NCBI GenBank assembly: GCA_963810195.1
Contig: CAWEMO010000001.1
Span: 744,001 to 808,000, forward strand
DNA length: 64,000 nucleotides
From: Chersky-840 sp963810195
Lineage (GTDB): Bacteria > Actinomycetota > Acidimicrobiia > Acidimicrobiales > UBA8190
Direction of reading: 5' to 3'
Part shown: positions 50,550-58,329 of the stretch, in pieces
Layout of the letters: each line of letters opens with the position of its first letter
Position numbering within the stretch: position 1 is the first letter of the stretch
Notes under the pieces: generated by a model
Told to the model about the DNA's origin: nothing
The model's database searches: none
What the model saw: the letters and a program-made list of their open reading frames with translations, nothing else
Position numbers and translations under genes: made by a program

Positions 50550-52067
50550 GTGGACGAGACGCGTCAGAGCCCTGCGGCCGACGAGGCCGGGTCGACGCCG
50601 GTGCCGCCCACGCCGATCGGAGCCCCCCAGCCGTGGCGCGACGCACCGGGGCCTCCGCCTGCCCCGGTGGGGGAGGGGGACCTGCCTACGGGGGAAGGGG
50701 CAGCTCCGCCGGCATCCGCGCCTCCTCCCGCCTCGCCGCCTCCGCCTCCGTCTTCGCCCCCTTCGAGTACCGCACCATGGGAGACGCGGGCTCCGCAGGC
50801 GCCCACGGCCCCGGTGTGGCGAGGCGCCGAGGCGCCCCTCGTGCCCGGATGGTCCCCGACCGGCGCACCCCCGGCGGCACCGGGTCCCGGGCCGGCACCC
50901 CGGTCATCGTCGCCGGCCAATCCCAGGGGCTGGCGTGGCTGGGTGGTCGTCGCCGCGGTGGCCGCCCTCGTCGGCGGTGCCGCCGGCGCCGGGATCGCCG
51001 AGGCCGTCGGCACCGGGAACGGCGCCAGCTCGGCTCCGTCGGTCAAGGTGGGCCAGGAGACTCCGGGGCCGGCCCTCGCCGGTGGTGCCCAGATCCCCAC
51101 CATCGTCAAGAGCGTCCTGCCCGAGGTGGTGTCGATCGACGCCAAAGGGCCGGGGACAGGCGCCAACGGTCTGTTCAGCGGGGCGGTCGAGGACCAGGGC
51201 ACCGGGATGATCATCGACGACACCGGAGAGGTGATCACCAACAACCACGTCATCTCGGGCGCGACGACCATCACCGTGACCCTCTACGGGCAGACCTCGG
51301 CGTTGCCCGCCACGCTCGTGGGCGCCGACCCTTCGAGCGACATGGCACTGCTCAAGATCAATTCCCCTCCCTCCGACCTCCAGCCCGTGACCTTCGGGGA
51401 CTCGACCAAGCTCCAGGTCGGTGACGCCGTCATCGCCATCGGCAACGCGCTGGGCCTGTCGGCGGGAACGCCCACGGTGACCTCGGGCATCGTCTCGGCC
51501 ACGGGCCGGACCGTGCAGGCCGGCGACGCCGGCGGCGGGGCGGGCGAGACGCTCGAGAACATGATCCAGACCGACGCCGCCATCAACTCGGGGAACTCGG
51601 GCGGTCCGCTCGTGGACTCGGCCGGACAGGTCGTGGGGATGAACACGGCGGTGGCGTCGTCGAGCACGGGCAACGCCCCAGCCCAGAACATCGGATTCGC
51701 CATCCCGTCGTCGACGATCCAGGGGTTGGTGGCCACGCTGCGCGCCGGGGGCACGGCGGGCAAGGCCAAGTCCTACCTCGGCGTCGAGGTGACCGACGAG
51801 ACCCCCCAGGAGCAGGCGGCCTACGGGCTTGTGCCCGCCTCGGGCGCACTGGTGGTGTCCGTGGTGAGCGGGTCACCGGCCGACACCGCCGGCATCAAGA
51901 CCGGCGACGTGATCGTGGACTTCAACGGCAAGGCCGTGACCTCTGCCCAGGGCCTGACCAACGACGTCCAGGGATCGCCGTCAGGCTCGTCCGTGCAGCT
52001 CACGTTGTACCGGGGCCAGCAGAAGCTCACGATCTCCGCCACCCTGGGCCTCGCCCCGGCCAGCTGA
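50550..52067 (+). CDS. HtrA-like S1C serine protease with PDZ domain
   Basis: 505 residues from GTG 50550, preceded by AGGAG. A Pro-rich cytoplasmic N-terminus (about 125 residues), one membrane span (about 131-155), then an extracytoplasmic trypsin-like domain with the triad H233 (NNHVI), D264 (SSDMALLKI) and S350 (GNSGGPL), and one PDZ domain (about 410-500). This is the membrane-anchored HtrA/DegP layout of actinobacteria, for envelope protein quality control. A -10 TAGTCT at 50485-50490 gives a leader of about 50 bases. Confidence 0.94.
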   Translation: MDETRQSPAADEAGSTPVPPTPIGAPQPWRDAPGPPPAPVGEGDLPTGEGAAPPASAPPPASPPPPPSSPPSSTAPWETRAPQAPTAPVWRGAEAPLVPGWSPTGAPPAAPGPGPAPRSSSPANPRGWRGWVVVAAVAALVGGAAGAGIAEAVGTGNGASSAPSVKVGQETPGPALAGGAQIPTIVKSVLPEVVSIDAKGPGTGANGLFSGAVEDQGTGMIIDDTGEVITNNHVISGATTITVTLYGQTSALPATLVGADPSSDMALLKINSPPSDLQPVTFGDSTKLQVGDAVIAIGNALGLSAGTPTVTSGIVSATGRTVQAGDAGGGAGETLENMIQTDAAINSGNSGGPLVDSAGQVVGMNTAVASSSTGNAPAQNIGFAIPSSTIQGLVATLRAGGTAGKAKSYLGVEVTDETPQEQAAYGLVPASGALVVSVVSGSPADTAGIKTGDVIVDFNGKAVTSAQGLTNDVQGSPSGSSVQLTLYRGQQKLTISATLGLAPAS

Positions 52068-52141
52068 CCCCTCGGGTCTCGCCTTCCACGCGGGGGAGGG
52101 CCGCCACCCGGCCAGGGCCACGCTGCGAGGCCGGACGCGCC

Positions 52142-52630
52142 TCAGCGACCCGACGACCCGTCGATCAACTCGCGCAGGATGTCGGCGTGCCCGGCGTGGC
52201 GGGCCGTCTCCTCGACCAGATGGGCGAGCATCCAGCGCAGGGTGAGGCCGTGGCGGCCCCGGGCCAGGGGTTGCTCGAGGTCCGCGCAGGCGGCCACGAT
52301 CTCGTCTGTCTGCCCGCCCGCGTCCACGTAGTGCCGGCGCACGGACGGCACGGTGTCGCCGGGCTCGAGGTCGAAGCCGTCGCCGCGTAGCACCACGTCC
52401 GAACCGGCGAAGCGGCGCTGGGACCAGTAGACCTCGACGAAGGCCAGGTGCTTGACGATCCCGAGGAGGGTGGTACCCGAGGCCACGAGGGGGCGACGCG
52501 CGTCGGCGTCGGAGACGCCCTCGAGCTTGCCGTCGACACTCGTGCGCAGGTAGCCGAGGAAGGCGAGGAGGGTCTCCTTCTCCCCGGACACGACGCCCGG
52601 CACGTCGTGGTCGGCCCCGGCGTCGCTCAT
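52142..52630 (-). CDS. DinB/DUF664-family protein
   Basis: 162 residues; ATG 52630 shares its A with the TGA of the upstream gene (TGATG), so they are coupled. It is a four-helix bundle with LLGIVKHLAFVEVYW, RRFAG and the C-terminal LRWMLAHLVEETARHAGHADILRE, the DUF664 pattern of a triad of His residues for a divalent metal. Relatives include mycothiol- and bacillithiol-dependent transferases; being paired with a PIG-L deacetylase of the MshB/Mca type, a thiol-conjugate role is plausible. Confidence 0.85.
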   Translation of the reverse strand: MSDAGADHDVPGVVSGEKETLLAFLGYLRTSVDGKLEGVSDADARRPLVASGTTLLGIVKHLAFVEVYWSQRRFAGSDVVLRGDGFDLEPGDTVPSVRRHYVDAGGQTDEIVAACADLEQPLARGRHGLTLRWMLAHLVEETARHAGHADILRELIDGSSGR

Positions 52631-53424
52631 CAGCCCGACGGGACGAGCAGCGAGTCCTCGAAGCCGGCCTCGGCCTGTGCCCCGACACGGATGTACCACT
52701 CCGTGCCCCAGACGGCGGCGAAGGCAACTGGTGGCATCATGAGGAAGAACGAAGTGTCGCTGATCTGACTGGCGTGCACCTGCATGGCGCGCCGCTTGCG
52801 GTCGAGAAAGTCGCTCACGTCCACGGCCGTGGTGATCCGTTCGGCGGGCATGCCCAGGGTGTCGAGCATGGACCGCTGTTCGTCGGGCATGGCCAGGCCG
52901 AACTCGTCGGCGCGATCGGCCAGGGACAACATGTGGTCGCGATTGATCGTGGCCATGAACACACGCTCGGTCCCGGCGCGCGCCGCGGCCCGCAGCCCTA
53001 CGCGGTGCACCTGGATGTGGTCGGGATGGCCGTAGCCGCCGTTCTCGTCGTAGGTGGCGAAGACCTCCGCCTGCTCCTGGACGAGGATGTCGGCCAGTCG
53101 CGCCGCCGCCTCGTCGACGTCGGCTCGCCAGAAGCACGCCGGGTCGTCGTTGGTGGGCTCGCCGGCCATCCCCGAGTCGCGGTACCCGAGATACTCGTGG
53201 CGAGCCACGCCGAGCACCTCGCACGCGGCCGCCAGCTCGACGGCGCGTCTCGCCGCGAGGTCCTCGCCGGGGGAGAGGAGCCCCTCGGGGACCTCACCCA
53301 GCTCCCCCCGTGTGGCGGTCACGAGGACGACCCGGTGGCCGCCGGCCGCCATCCGGGCCATCGTGCCCACGGTGGAGATCGCCTCGTCGTCGGGATGCGC
53401 ATGGAAGAACACCGCGGTGGCCAT
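52630..53424 (-). CDS. PIG-L family deacetylase (MshB/Mca-like)
   Basis: 264 residues, ATG 53424, with TAACCT at 53439-53434 nine bases upstream. Zinc motifs HAHPDDE (8-14) and YGHPDHIQVH are intact. The family removes N-acetyl from GlcNAc-Ins in mycothiol synthesis (MshB) or cleaves mycothiol S-conjugates (Mca); the length and KRRAMQVHASQ lie between the two subgroups. Coupled to the DinB-family gene. Cytoplasmic. Confidence 0.88.
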   Translation of the reverse strand: MATAVFFHAHPDDEAISTVGTMARMAAGGHRVVLVTATRGELGEVPEGLLSPGEDLAARRAVELAAACEVLGVARHEYLGYRDSGMAGEPTNDDPACFWRADVDEAAARLADILVQEQAEVFATYDENGGYGHPDHIQVHRVGLRAAARAGTERVFMATINRDHMLSLADRADEFGLAMPDEQRSMLDTLGMPAERITTAVDVSDFLDRKRRAMQVHASQISDTSFFLMMPPVAFAAVWGTEWYIRVGAQAEAGFEDSLLVPSG

Positions 53425-53600
53425 CGCCTGGGCAGGTTATGGCACGGGCGGCGGTGACGAGCCCCGGACACCTACCCATAGCAAAGATGGTATGAGCCCG
53501 CCTCCGCGCCGGATGGCTTCGCGGTGGCGTCCGATGGCATCGTGGACCCCGGCGGACCCAAGGTGAACGACCAGCGCCGACCATCGAGCAAGGAGGCCCG

Positions 53601-54314
53601 GTGCCCAAGACGGTGACACTCACGACGCCCGACGGAGACATGAGGCTGTACGACGCCGAGCCCGAGAACGAGCCCCGCGCCGCCGTCATCGTGGCGCAGG
53701 AGGCCTTCGGCGTGAACGAGCACATCGAGGACGTCACCCGCCGGCTGGCGTCGGCCGGGTACCGGGCCGTCGCCCCGCACCTCTTCCACCGGACCGGTGA
53801 CCCCGTCCTCGGCTACGGCGACTACGACAAGATCATGCCGCACTTCGCCGGTCTCTCCGAGGCCGGAATCCTGAACGACATCGACGCCGCCATCGGCTAT
53901 CTCGCAGAGACCGGCTTCACGCCCGCCCGTATCGGCGTGGTGGGGTTCTGCATGGGCGGGACAGTGGCCTTCCTGGCGTCGGTGCGCCGGCCCCTGGGGG
54001 CGGGTGTGACGTTTTACGGGGGGGGGATCGCCCAGGGGCGGTTCGGCATGGCGTCACAGCTCGACCTGGCCGCCGAGCTCCAGGCGCCGTGGCTCGGCCT
54101 GTACGGCGACGAGGACCAGGGGATCCCCGTCGACGAGGTCGAGGCCCTGCGGGCGGCCGCGGCCGCCGCCCAGGTGGAGACCGAGATCGTGCGTTACCCC
54201 GGCGCGGGGCACGGGTTCAACTGCGACATGCGGGACAGCTACCACGAGCCGTCGGCCAGAGACGCCTGGCGGCGCATGCTGGAGTGGTTCGAGCGGCACG
54301 TGGCCTCGGGCTGA
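53601..54314 (+). CDS. Dienelactone hydrolase family protein
   Basis: 237 residues, GTG 53601 with AAGGAGG upstream. Alpha/beta hydrolase with the nucleophile C117 in GFCMGG, Asp in LYGDEDQGIP and His in GAGHGFNCD, the Cys-Asp-His triad of carboxymethylenebutenolidases. QEAFGVNEHIEDV is a family landmark. The true substrate may be a lactone or ester other than dienelactone. Standalone gene. Confidence 0.9.
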   Translation: MPKTVTLTTPDGDMRLYDAEPENEPRAAVIVAQEAFGVNEHIEDVTRRLASAGYRAVAPHLFHRTGDPVLGYGDYDKIMPHFAGLSEAGILNDIDAAIGYLAETGFTPARIGVVGFCMGGTVAFLASVRRPLGAGVTFYGGGIAQGRFGMASQLDLAAELQAPWLGLYGDEDQGIPVDEVEALRAAAAAAQVETEIVRYPGAGHGFNCDMRDSYHEPSARDAWRRMLEWFERHVASG

Positions 54315-54767
54315 GCCCGCCGCAGCCCTGGGGTCAGCGGGCGGCCCGACGGGGCACGACCTCGCTGTGAGAACCGATGTCCGTGCCCCGCCGAGGCCCT
54401 GCGAAAGGTCGCCAGCGAGGTCGTGGGTGGTGCCCACGGAAACCGTAGGACTCGGCGCGAACCGAGTCCATGGAATTCGCCGATTGGACGCTGGGCAGGA
54501 CGTTGTCAGCTGTCCGCGTCGATCCGTGGGCGCCGATCGGCGCGGCCCGGGCTCGGCGTGTGGCCGTGGTGGCCCCGACCGGGCCGGCTGAGGGCCCGGG
54601 GGTGGCCGGACCGAGAGGGACCGGCCGCATCGTGCCTGGAGGCCAAGTCTCGGAACGGAAAAAACCGCCGATAATGTATCTTATGTAAAGTTACTGTCGA
54701 AGGGTCCGGGCGCTCCCGGGCACGCTTGCCGTGAGGCCCGGGGTTGCCGCTCCCCCCGGACGATCGT
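54315..54767. other. Gene-free stretch around the dif-like site
   Basis: 453 bases between the dienelactone hydrolase gene and the ClpP-like gene. Short open frames occur on both strands but none has a ribosome site or a protein-like composition. The stretch 54655-54700 is sharply AT-richer than its surroundings and contains the dif-like element. I see nothing else in it. Confidence 0.6.
54664..54691 (+). other. dif: Chromosomal dif site (XerCD recombination, replication terminus)
   Basis: 28 bp in the canonical 11-6-11 layout: left arm ACCGCCGATAA (54664-54674), centre TGTATC (54675-54680), right arm TTATGTAAAGT (54681-54691). The arms are partial inverted repeats around the centre (GATAA versus TTATG). 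The right arm matches the XerD arm of E. coli dif (TTATGTTAAAT) at 9 of 11 positions, and the ATAA-TGTAT junction is identical to E. coli. It resolves chromosome dimers at the terminus with XerC, XerD and FtsK. It sits alone in a gene-free stretch, as expected. Confidence 0.85.
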
Positions 54768-55403
54768 TCAGGGCCTGGGGCGGAAGCCGAGTGGCGGGCC
54801 CGGCAGGGGGTAGACGCGCGCATCGGGGCCGCCACAGATCTCGTCGATGAGCCCGTACTCGAGCGCTTGTGCGGCGTCGAGGAACCGTCCGGTCGCCAGG
54901 TCGTCCTCGAGAGCTCCGGGTGTCGTCCTGAGCGCCGTGGCCAGGCGTTCGCAGAACCGCCGGAGCCGAGCCCGATGGTCGGCCGCCCAGGCGTCGATGT
55001 CGCGGGCCGGCCCCGACATCTCGAAGACGGGCTCCGACAGCCGGAAACGGGCGTGGGGGGTGGCCCGGCGGCGCGCTGCGACCGCCAGAGGGCCAATGGA
55101 GGGCCCCACGGCCTGGCCGACGCAGGTGGCGGTCAGCTCCACCCCGAGGAGGTCGATGACGTCGACGAGGCACAGCGCGGCCTCGAGGGTGCCGCCGGGG
55201 CTGTCCACGAGGAGCTGGATGGGGTCGTCTCCCGTTGCGTCGAGGGTCATGAGCTCAGCCGCCAGCTGCCCGGCGAGGGCATCGTCGAGCCGCCCCCACA
55301 GGAAGACCACGCGTTGGTCGAACAGGCGGTCCCGTACCGATCTGTGGGCGTCGTCGGGCCCGTCCACCGGAGGACCGGCTGCGGTGCCGGGCGGGGCGCT
55401 CAT
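54768..55403 (-). CDS. ClpP-like protein lacking the catalytic triad (pseudoprotease)
   Basis: 211 residues; ATG 55403 overlaps the XRE stop (ATGA). The ClpP/crotonase fold is clear: VVFLWGRLDDALAGQLAAEL, IQLLVDSPGGTLEAALCLVD and QALEYGLIDEI. Aligned with the neighbouring ClpP, the nucleophile Ser in CVGMGMSAAA is Gly in CVGQAVGPSI, the His in IMIHQ is Ser in FRLSEP, and the Asp in DRDYF is Gly in ATGRF. It cannot hydrolyse peptides by the usual mechanism. It may join mixed rings with the active ClpP, as ClpR subunits do, or act as a regulator. Confidence 0.85.
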   Translation of the reverse strand: MSAPPGTAAGPPVDGPDDAHRSVRDRLFDQRVVFLWGRLDDALAGQLAAELMTLDATGDDPIQLLVDSPGGTLEAALCLVDVIDLLGVELTATCVGQAVGPSIGPLAVAARRRATPHARFRLSEPVFEMSGPARDIDAWAADHRARLRRFCERLATALRTTPGALEDDLATGRFLDAAQALEYGLIDEICGGPDARVYPLPGPPLGFRPRP

Positions 55404-55663
55404 CGCCCCCGCTCCCCCAGCCGCCAATCGAGTTCCATGCCCACGGCGGCCGCGTAGCGTTCGAGGGTCGACAACCGGATGTCGGCCTCCCCCGCTTCGA
55501 GGCGGGCCACCGCGGACTGCGAAGTCCCCATGCGCGCCGCCACCTCGGTCTGCGACAGGCCCAGGGACAGTCGCCGGCTGACGAGCTCGGCGCTCAGGTC
55601 CTTGCGTCGTCGGGCCATCTCCCGGAATCCGGGGAAGACCGTCTCGTGTCGGCGCGCTGTCAC
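55400..55663 (-). CDS. XRE-family helix-turn-helix regulator
   Basis: 87 residues from GTG 55663 with AGGAGG three bases upstream. The HTH is LSQTEVAARMGTSQSAVARLEAG, followed by STLERYAAAVGMELDWRL, a full lambda-repressor-like five-helix domain without any extra ligand domain. It is transcribed with the inactive ClpP paralogue (ATGA overlap) and is divergent from clpP. A -10 TATGCT at 55702-55697 places the inverted repeat 55712-55735 over its -35 region, suggesting autorepression. Confidence 0.9.
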   Translation of the reverse strand: MTARRHETVFPGFREMARRRKDLSAELVSRRLSLGLSQTEVAARMGTSQSAVARLEAGEADIRLSTLERYAAAVGMELDWRLGERGR

Positions 55664-55711
55664 CGGCCTCCTCGGATCGGACCGTGTCGGCCCCGGAGCA
55701 TACCTCGAATG

Positions 55712-55735
55712 TGATATCTCGTAACTGAGATATCA
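55712..55735. promoter_or_regulatory. Perfect inverted-repeat operator between XRE gene and clpP
   Basis: TGATATCTC (55712-55720), spacer GTAACT, GAGATATCA (55727-55735): nine perfectly matched pairs. The right arm contains TATCAT (55731-55736), which fits the -10 of clpP, and the left side covers the -35 region of the XRE promoter. A dimer of the adjacent HTH protein bound here would block both directions. Confidence 0.75.
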
Positions 55736-55775
55736 TCGCCGGTGTGGACCCCGGTCCCGGCGGCAGAAGGAGGAA

Positions 55776-56414
55776 GTGGTCGTGGTCGTATACCAGTCGG
55801 TGATCCCCACCGTGCTCGAGCAGTCGTCGCGTGGCGAGCGCGCCTTCGACATCTACTCCATGCTCCTGCGGGAGCGCATCGTGTTCCTCGGACAGGAGGT
55901 GGACGACCAGATCGCCAATCTCATCATCGCCGAGCTGCTCTACCTCGAGGCGGAGGACCCCGAGCGCGACGTCTCGCTCTACATCAACTCCCCCGGCGGG
56001 CTCGCCTATGCCGGCATGGCCATCTACGACGTCATCCAGCACATCCGGCCTGACGTGTCCACGGTGTGCGTGGGAATGGGGATGTCGGCGGCGGCCATGG
56101 TGCTGTGCGGTGGCGCTCCGGGGAAGCGTCTCGCCCTCCCGAGCGCCAAGATCATGATCCATCAGGGATCGGCCGGGGCACGCGGCGCACCGCGCGACAT
56201 GGAGATCCAACTGCGCGAGGTGCTCGCCACGACCAGGCGCATGGCCGAGGTGATCGCACACCACACGGGGCGCCCGGTGGAACAGGTCGAAAAGGATCTC
56301 GACCGCGACTACTTCATGACCGCCGAGGAAGCAATGGAGTACGGCCTCATCGACGAGATCATCGCCCCCCGACGCGGCCTCGCCTTTCCGCCTGCGGTGG
56401 CCGTGGCCGGGTAG
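55776..56414 (+). CDS. clpP: ATP-dependent Clp protease proteolytic subunit ClpP
   Basis: 212 residues from GTG 55776; the in-frame GTG at 55782 has better spacing to AGGAGG (55768-55773) and may be the real start. The triad is intact: S104 in GMGMSAAAM, H129 in IMIHQ, D178 in LDRDYF (numbered from 55776). DSxGG-type NSPGG and EYGLIDEI are present. It forms heptameric rings with a Clp ATPase, which is not in this window. Divergent from the XRE/ClpP-like pair and probably repressed through the shared operator. Whether it is the housekeeping ClpP or an extra copy cannot be told here. Confidence 0.95.
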   Translation: MVVVVYQSVIPTVLEQSSRGERAFDIYSMLLRERIVFLGQEVDDQIANLIIAELLYLEAEDPERDVSLYINSPGGLAYAGMAIYDVIQHIRPDVSTVCVGMGMSAAAMVLCGGAPGKRLALPSAKIMIHQGSAGARGAPRDMEIQLREVLATTRRMAEVIAHHTGRPVEQVEKDLDRDYFMTAEEAMEYGLIDEIIAPRRGLAFPPAVAVAG

Positions 56415-56445
56415 GACACATGGCCGAGGCGGTACGAATCCCCGT

Positions 56446-57195
56446 TTACTTGGTCGGCAACGAGGAGTAGGCCACCGCGCCCGAAGGAGCGCTCAGGCCC
56501 AGCGCCTTGCCCCAGTTGGTGAACGTGCCCGTGTCCACCACGTGCTGGGTGCCCTCGCTGGCAGTGCCGCTGAACTTCACAGGGACGGTGGGCTTCGACG
56601 CCGACACGTAGAGCGTGGAGGTGCCGGTGACGCCCGACTGGGGGGTGCCGGGCAGCCCGCCTTTGACGCCGACGACCTGCTGGCCCCCCACGGTGGTGAC
56701 ACCGGTGAGCGTCAGCTTGCCCGAAGGGTCCAGCTGCTCGAGCGTGCCGGCCAGTGAGACGGCTGACACGATCGACTTGAACAGGCTGTCGGTGCTGTGC
56801 ACGGCGATCCACTTGTTCGCGTAGTTCTTGGCCACCGAGGCCGTGATGCCCATCGCCGAGGTGAGGCCGCCGGAGTCGCCCTGCACGTAGGCGACGCCGC
56901 CGACGTAGACGACCTGGATGTGCTGGGTCCCTTGCATCACGGACTGGCGGCCCTCGGTCTGAGAGGCGTCTCCGGTGATGGTCTGGGACTCCTTGCCCTG
57001 GACGGCGGTGAGCACGTAGTGGGCCGAGCCTGCCTTTTTGGCCGCCGCGGTCGCCGCACTCAGGATCTGTGCCGGCGTCTTGCCGGCGAGGTCGCCGACA
57101 GTGGCGGTGGAGGCCGGCGTGCTCGGCGAGGAGCTGCACGCCGACGCCGCCACGGCGAAGAGCGTGCCCAGCACGACGGCCACGAGTTTGCGCAT
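56446..57195 (-). CDS. LppX/LprG-like lipoprotein
   Basis: 249 residues from ATG 57195; TACCGT at 57208-57203 ends seven bases upstream (leaderless pattern). The signal peptide MRKLVAVVLGTLFAVAASAC ends in a lipobox with Cys at residue 20. The mature protein begins with a Ser/Thr-rich spacer and contains AAAAKKAGSAHYVLTA and a beta-rich body typical of the LppX_LprAFG half-barrel family, which carries lipids across the envelope in mycobacteria. Specific ligand unknown. Single gene. Confidence 0.75.
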   Translation of the reverse strand: MRKLVAVVLGTLFAVAASACSSSPSTPASTATVGDLAGKTPAQILSAATAAAKKAGSAHYVLTAVQGKESQTITGDASQTEGRQSVMQGTQHIQVVYVGGVAYVQGDSGGLTSAMGITASVAKNYANKWIAVHSTDSLFKSIVSAVSLAGTLEQLDPSGKLTLTGVTTVGGQQVVGVKGGLPGTPQSGVTGTSTLYVSASKPTVPVKFSGTASEGTQHVVDTGTFTNWGKALGLSAPSGAVAYSSLPTK

Positions 57196-57318
57196 CCGAT
57201 CAACGGTAGTGCATGCCTCACTCCCCTCCTCCCTGACGCGCACTTCCGGCTGAGAAGGAGCTGAGGGCCGCGCGTGGGGCCGGAATCGGCTCAGTGACGC
57301 GAGCCGCTCCCCCGGCGC

Positions 57319-57675
57319 CTAGCGGCCCGCCGAGACCGTGCTGTGGCGCTGCCCGGGTTGGGGCTCGAAGTCGATGACGAGGTCCGTGCCCAGCGCCCGG
57401 GCGATGCGGTCGAGGGTGATCACCGTGGGCGAGACCTGCCCCTTCTCGAGGCGGGCGATCGACGGCTGGCTCGTCCCGGCCCGCTCGGCCAGCTCGGACT
57501 GGCTGACCCCGGCGCGTCGGCGGGCGGCTCGCACGGCGCTGCCCACCATGATCGACGTGCGGGTGCGCTCGTAACGGGCCAGGGCACCGGGGCCCCGACC
57601 AGCAGCGGGCCGGCGGGGCGCGAGCGCGGTTCGGGCCTTGGTGGCTCGGGCCGCAGGTGGCGGCGTCCTGGCCAT
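57319..57675 (-). CDS. XRE-family helix-turn-helix regulator (second)
   Basis: 118 residues, ATG 57675. A basic Ala/Pro/Arg-rich N-terminal tail of about 45 residues precedes the HTH (VSQSELAERAGTSQPSIARLEKG) and ITLDRIARALGTDLVIDFEP, a HigA-like repressor domain. No partner toxin gene adjoins it. The next gene upstream on the same strand encodes a lipoprotein, separated by a hairpin. TATAGT at 57692-57687 is the likely -10 and is embedded in repeats that look like its own operator. Confidence 0.85.
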   Translation of the reverse strand: MARTPPPAARATKARTALAPRRPAAGRGPGALARYERTRTSIMVGSAVRAARRRAGVSQSELAERAGTSQPSIARLEKGQVSPTVITLDRIARALGTDLVIDFEPQPGQRHSTVSAGR

Positions 57676-57707
57676 ATCAGAGATGAACTATACCACAGAT
57701 GGGATAT
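57673..57707. promoter_or_regulatory. Promoter and repeated half-sites of the second XRE gene
   Basis: Two direct copies of AGATGNNNTAT (57681-57691 and 57697-57707), 16 bases apart, lie inside an outer inverted repeat CATATC (57673-57678) and GATATG (57703-57708). The -10 TATAGT (57692-57687) sits between them. The ATATC/GATAT core is shared with the operator at 55712-55735. Confidence 0.45.
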
Positions 57708-57708
57708 G

Positions 57709-57747
57709 TGTCGGCGCAACCGGCGTCCAAGGACGCTGCGCCCGACA
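57709..57747 (-). terminator. Two-tier hairpin after the 57757 lipoprotein gene
   Basis: Inner stem GCGTCC/GGACGC (57723-57736) with an AA loop, enclosed by TGTCGG (57709-57714) and CCGACA (57742-57747). It begins about ten bases beyond the stop of the lipoprotein gene on the minus strand and insulates the XRE promoter. Confidence 0.5.
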
Positions 57748-57756
57748 GTGCAACAC

Positions 57757-58329
57757 CTAGGGAACCTGAATCGTGAGACTGACGGTCCGATGGTGTGAAG
57801 CGGTCCCGCTACTGAGCTCGACGGTCGCGTCAGCGCTCGTGCACAACCCCCTGGTGGTTGCCCCGCTCAGGGTCGCATGCAGATGACGCGAGACACACGA
57901 AGCGGCAGAAGGAGCGAACCGCCTCACGCTGGCGGAGAGAAGTGACGATGCGGCCCGGTCGGTCAGAGGGGTCGCATCGGTAGTGCTGAGAGGCAACCCG
58001 GGAGTGCATGTCATCCCGATCGAGCCGACGTTGTCGACGGGGCCGAGAATTCCGATGACGCATCCCGTTCCCGCACCGCCGCTTTCGTTGTTCTGCCCAC
58101 AGAACTCGGTACACCCCTGGGCCGCGGACAGGCTTTGTCCGGCTCTCCAATACTGAGGTCCGGCGCCATGGGCGTCGAAGAACGCCTCCACTTCGGTGAG
58201 GGACACACCCAGCCCGCTTCGAGAGGCCGGCGCCGTCGTCGTTGCGGCGGTGGGTGCGGTCCCGCCACAGGCTGCCAGCAGGGCTGCCAGAACCCCGAGA
58301 ATTCCCAACGGCCGCCGCATGGGCGCCAT
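57757..58329 (-). CDS. Hypothetical lipoprotein
   Basis: 190 residues from ATG 58329 (or ATG 58320, which begins MRRPLGILG). The signal peptide ends LAALLAACGG, a good lipobox. The mature part is Thr/Ala-rich, then contains four to six Cys in GCTEFCGQN, GTGCVIG, MTCTPG, SCVSRH and LCTSAD that could pair as disulfides. No family recognised. Codon use and GC content are slightly lower than those of the flanking genes. Confidence 0.65.
   Translation of the reverse strand: MAPMRRPLGILGVLAALLAACGGTAPTAATTTAPASRSGLGVSLTEVEAFFDAHGAGPQYWRAGQSLSAAQGCTEFCGQNNESGGAGTGCVIGILGPVDNVGSIGMTCTPGLPLSTTDATPLTDRAASSLLSASVRRFAPSAASCVSRHLHATLSGATTRGLCTSADATVELSSGTASHHRTVSLTIQVP

Noticed and set aside
53484..53492. 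AGATGGTAT as a third XRE operator site
   Set aside because: It lacks two bases of the AGATGNNNTAT spacing and has no second half-site, so it is probably chance.
54334..54688. Short open frames between the dienelactone hydrolase and ClpP-like genes
   Set aside because: Several overlapping frames on both strands, none with a ribosome site, a leaderless box or a recognisable domain.
57319..57675. HigBA-type toxin-antitoxin pair
   Set aside because: The HTH protein is HigA-like, but no RelE/HigB-like gene is present on either side.
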